DNA from: Candidatus Bathyarchaeota archaeon
GTDB taxonomy: Archaea > Thermoproteota > Bathyarchaeia > Bathyarchaeales > Bathyarchaeaceae
NCBI GenBank assembly: GCA_030669695.1
Contig: DAOVDC010000036.1
Location: 1-7,177 of the forward strand
Direction of reading: 5' to 3'
DNA: 7,177 nt
A program made the position numbers and the translations under genes. The notes beneath the pieces are model-generated. The model worked only from the letters and a program-made list of their open reading frames with translations, was not told the origin of the DNA and ran no database searches. Of the stretch, positions 6,034 to 7,177 are shown in pieces; position 1 is the first letter of the stretch, and every line of letters starts with the position of its first letter.

Positions 6034-6351
6034 TTATTCTCTTCTTTCAACTGTTAAGGTGCATCTTGTGGCTAAGGCGGCTATGGTTCCCAGCGCTGCA
6101 AGCCACGGGGCTATGATGGCTCCTACTACTCCAACTGTGGCGGGTATTTCAAGGAGCGTTTTGCCTTTTTCGTCCCTTATGATGATTCTCGTGATATTTC
6201 CTTCGCGGATCAGCTCTTTGACTTTGCTAACAAGGTTGTCTGCTGAAATTGAGAATTCTTCTTTCACAACTTTTTTGACTGTGGCTCCACAATTGGGACA
6301 GAATCTTGCGTCTTCAGGCAACTCGGCTCCGCATTTTACGCAATGTACCAC
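6034..6351 (-). CDS. Zinc-ribbon protein with DUF4342 domain
   Basis: The protein has 105 residues. It begins with a zinc ribbon: Cys4 and Cys7 in CVKCG, Cys18 and Cys21 in FCPNCG. From about residue 36 it carries a DUF4342-like domain: VSKVKELIREGNITRIIIRDEKGKTLLEIP in two overlapping parts (41-58 and 57-70), then the hydrophobic TVGVVGAIIAPWLAALG (72-88) and ATRCTLTVER at the end. The hydrophobic stretch could be a membrane-associated helix. The function of DUF4342 is unknown. The longest frame opens at a GTG at 6366, but GGAGGTG (6357-6363) lies within that extension and 5 nt before the GTG at 6351, so 6351 is chosen. It follows the nucleotidyltransferase by 31 nt on the same strand and probably shares its transcript. 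Confidence 0.8.
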   Translation of the reverse strand: MVHCVKCGAELPEDARFCPNCGATVKKVVKEEFSISADNLVSKVKELIREGNITRIIIRDEKGKTLLEIPATVGVVGAIIAPWLAALGTIAALATRCTLTVERRE

Positions 6352-6356
6352 TTTCC

Positions 6357-6363
6357 CACCTCC
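6357..6363 (-). promoter_or_regulatory. Ribosome binding site deciding the start of the DUF4342 gene
   Basis: On the minus strand GGAGGTG is a perfect site 5 nt before the GTG at 6351. It lies inside the coding extension that a GTG start at 6366 would require. Confidence 0.75.
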
Positions 6364-6382
6364 CACATACTGTCAAAGAGAA

Positions 6383-7018
6383 TCATTTGAAGTATGTTCT
6401 GGCTTCTAGGAGGTCTTTCATGGTGTTTATTGTAAACCACATTCCATGGTAGGTGTATCCGCGGAGTATTTTTTGGTCTGCCAGTCTTTGCATCGTGGTG
6501 AGTTCGAAGTCGCCTTTTTCTGGGAAGTATCTTTCAACTACCGCTTTTTTGAATACGTGGTGACCAGCACTTACGTAGATGTCAAGTGTTGGTCTGCGTT
6601 CAAATCTCACTACTTCTATTCCGTTGCGAAGTGTTACTTTGCTGAAAGGTAGGATGGGTTTGGCGAGGAGTGTCCCCGCTCCTTTGGTGGCGTAGTCGTA
6701 GAGTTCATTTGGGTCGTAGAAGACGATGTCGTCTACATTCATGACGTAAGCTGTGTTTCCTTTGATTTTTTTGAAGGCTTTTTTTGTGGCTCCTCCTGTT
6801 CCCAAGTTGTCCTTTTCCACAGAGAAGGTGACTGGGAGTTTTGTTAGGTCGTCTCTGTTTGATGCTATGATGATGTTTTCGAATCCGTGTGAACGTAGCC
6901 AGCTTATTTGATGGTCTATAAGGGTTTGTTTGTTTATTTTTAATAGGGGTTTTGGAATCCATGTGGTAGGTTTGAGTCTCCATCCCTGTCCCCCTGCGAG
7001 CACTATTACCTCTTGCAT
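6383..7018 (-). CDS. Sugar-phosphate nucleotidyltransferase (NTP_transferase family)
   Basis: This enzyme should activate a sugar 1-phosphate with an NTP to give an NDP-sugar plus pyrophosphate, feeding glycan, glycolipid or protein glycosylation. The 211 residues hold the signature LAGGQGWRLKPTTWIPKPLL (7-26) with the loop that binds the NTP and the PKP lysine. They also have LGTGGATKKAF (72-82), a metal-site region MNVDDIVFYD (93-102) and SAGHHVF (150-156). The end, WFTINTMKDLLEA (194-206), corresponds to the usual WxDxGT segment. This is the catalytic domain only: there is no C-terminal left-handed beta-helix as in GlmU-type proteins. The specific sugar and nucleotide cannot be told. AGGTGA (7027-7032) lies 8 nt before the ATG at 7018, so a GTG at 7039 is rejected. 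First gene of a probable two-gene unit. Confidence 0.88.
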   Translation of the reverse strand: MQEVIVLAGGQGWRLKPTTWIPKPLLKINKQTLIDHQISWLRSHGFENIIIASNRDDLTKLPVTFSVEKDNLGTGGATKKAFKKIKGNTAYVMNVDDIVFYDPNELYDYATKGAGTLLAKPILPFSKVTLRNGIEVVRFERRPTLDIYVSAGHHVFKKAVVERYFPEKGDFELTTMQRLADQKILRGYTYHGMWFTINTMKDLLEARTYFK

Positions 7019-7026
7019 GTTGTCTT

Positions 7027-7063
7027 TCACCTGCGCCACTTCAAATTACTAGTGTGCTTAAAG
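7027..7063 (-). promoter_or_regulatory. Promoter and ribosome binding site of the nucleotidyltransferase unit
   Basis: On the minus strand CTTTAAGC (7056-7063) is a box-A-like element predicting a start near 7035, about 17 nt before the ATG at 7018. AGGTGA at 7027-7032 then lies 8 nt before the ATG. The spacing fits the short leaders inferred for eS25 and the TrmB-family gene. Confidence 0.5.
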
Positions 7064-7086
7064 AATTATGTGATTAAGTGTAGATG

Positions 7087-7177
7087 CTTATATCAATTGC
7101 TAATGTGACACAAAAGCAGTATCAGGACTGAGAAGCCTGTTCAAGAATCAAGTGACCTGTGAAAAAGGAGAATTAGA
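7087..7177 (+). promoter_or_regulatory. Leader of a plus-strand gene starting beyond the window
   Basis: CTTATATC at 7087-7094 is a TATA-like box on the plus strand, and AAGGAG at 7165-7170 is followed by 7 nt to the end of the window, the spacing at which a start codon is expected. No open frame of note runs through 7064-7177. The downstream gene itself is not visible. This region and the nucleotidyltransferase upstream region form a second divergent promoter pair. Confidence 0.45.

Noticed and set aside
6059..6409. 116-codon plus-strand frame opposite the DUF4342 gene
   Set aside because: It is the complement of a gene with a clear zinc ribbon and DUF4342 motifs and has no ribosome binding site.
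7064..7177. Possible small RNA or tRNA at the right edge
   Set aside because: I could not find a cloverleaf, CCA end or strong stem; a TATA box plus terminal AAGGAG explain the region better as a gene leader.
1..7177. Mobile element, CRISPR array, toxin-antitoxin or defence system
   Set aside because: No repeats with regular spacers, transposase or integrase motifs, or defence-family domains were seen; gene content is conserved archaeal chromosome.

Overview
The window looks like chromosomal DNA from an archaeon of the TACK group, plausibly Bathyarchaeia-like; the phylum is an inference. The evidence is a membrane-anchored archaeal LonB protease, an eS25 ribosomal protein (known in TACK and Asgard archaea, generally absent from Euryarchaeota), a TrmB-type regulator, a radical SAM protein of the archaeal tetraether-lipid-synthase family, a COG2403-type GTPase, archaeal TATA-like boxes, and GGAGGT/GGTGA ribosome binding sites 5-8 nt from starts.

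Layout. Plus strand, left: the 3' end of a cyclic-2,3-diphosphoglycerate-synthetase-like GTPase (1-297), a small cyclophilin-like-fold protein (332-709), then an upstream region of about 140 bp with a perfect 16-bp palindrome, and lonB (853-3039), which ends in a short hairpin plus T-run. Minus strand, middle: eS25 (3430-3104) and, upstream of it on the same strand, a 532-residue radical SAM protein (5082-3484) with the cysteine layout of tetraether lipid synthase (Tes). Divergent from it is a TrmB-family regulator (5257-6003), separated by a 174-bp region with a strong TATA-like box. Minus strand, right: a two-gene unit of a sugar-phosphate nucleotidyltransferase (7018-6383) followed by a zinc-ribbon/DUF4342 protein (6351-6034). 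The last ~110 bp look like the promoter and ribosome binding site of a plus-strand gene starting just beyond the window.

I see no mobile element, CRISPR array, tRNA or rRNA. Most of the content is conserved archaeal housekeeping: proteolysis at the membrane, translation, membrane lipid synthesis and surface or sugar metabolism. I do not see a clearly new multi-gene system. The points most worth checking are the divergent Tes-like/TrmB pair, the palindrome in front of lonB, and the unusual N-terminal and inter-membrane segments of LonB. Ribosome binding sites place several starts downstream of the longest open frame; those revised starts are used here.
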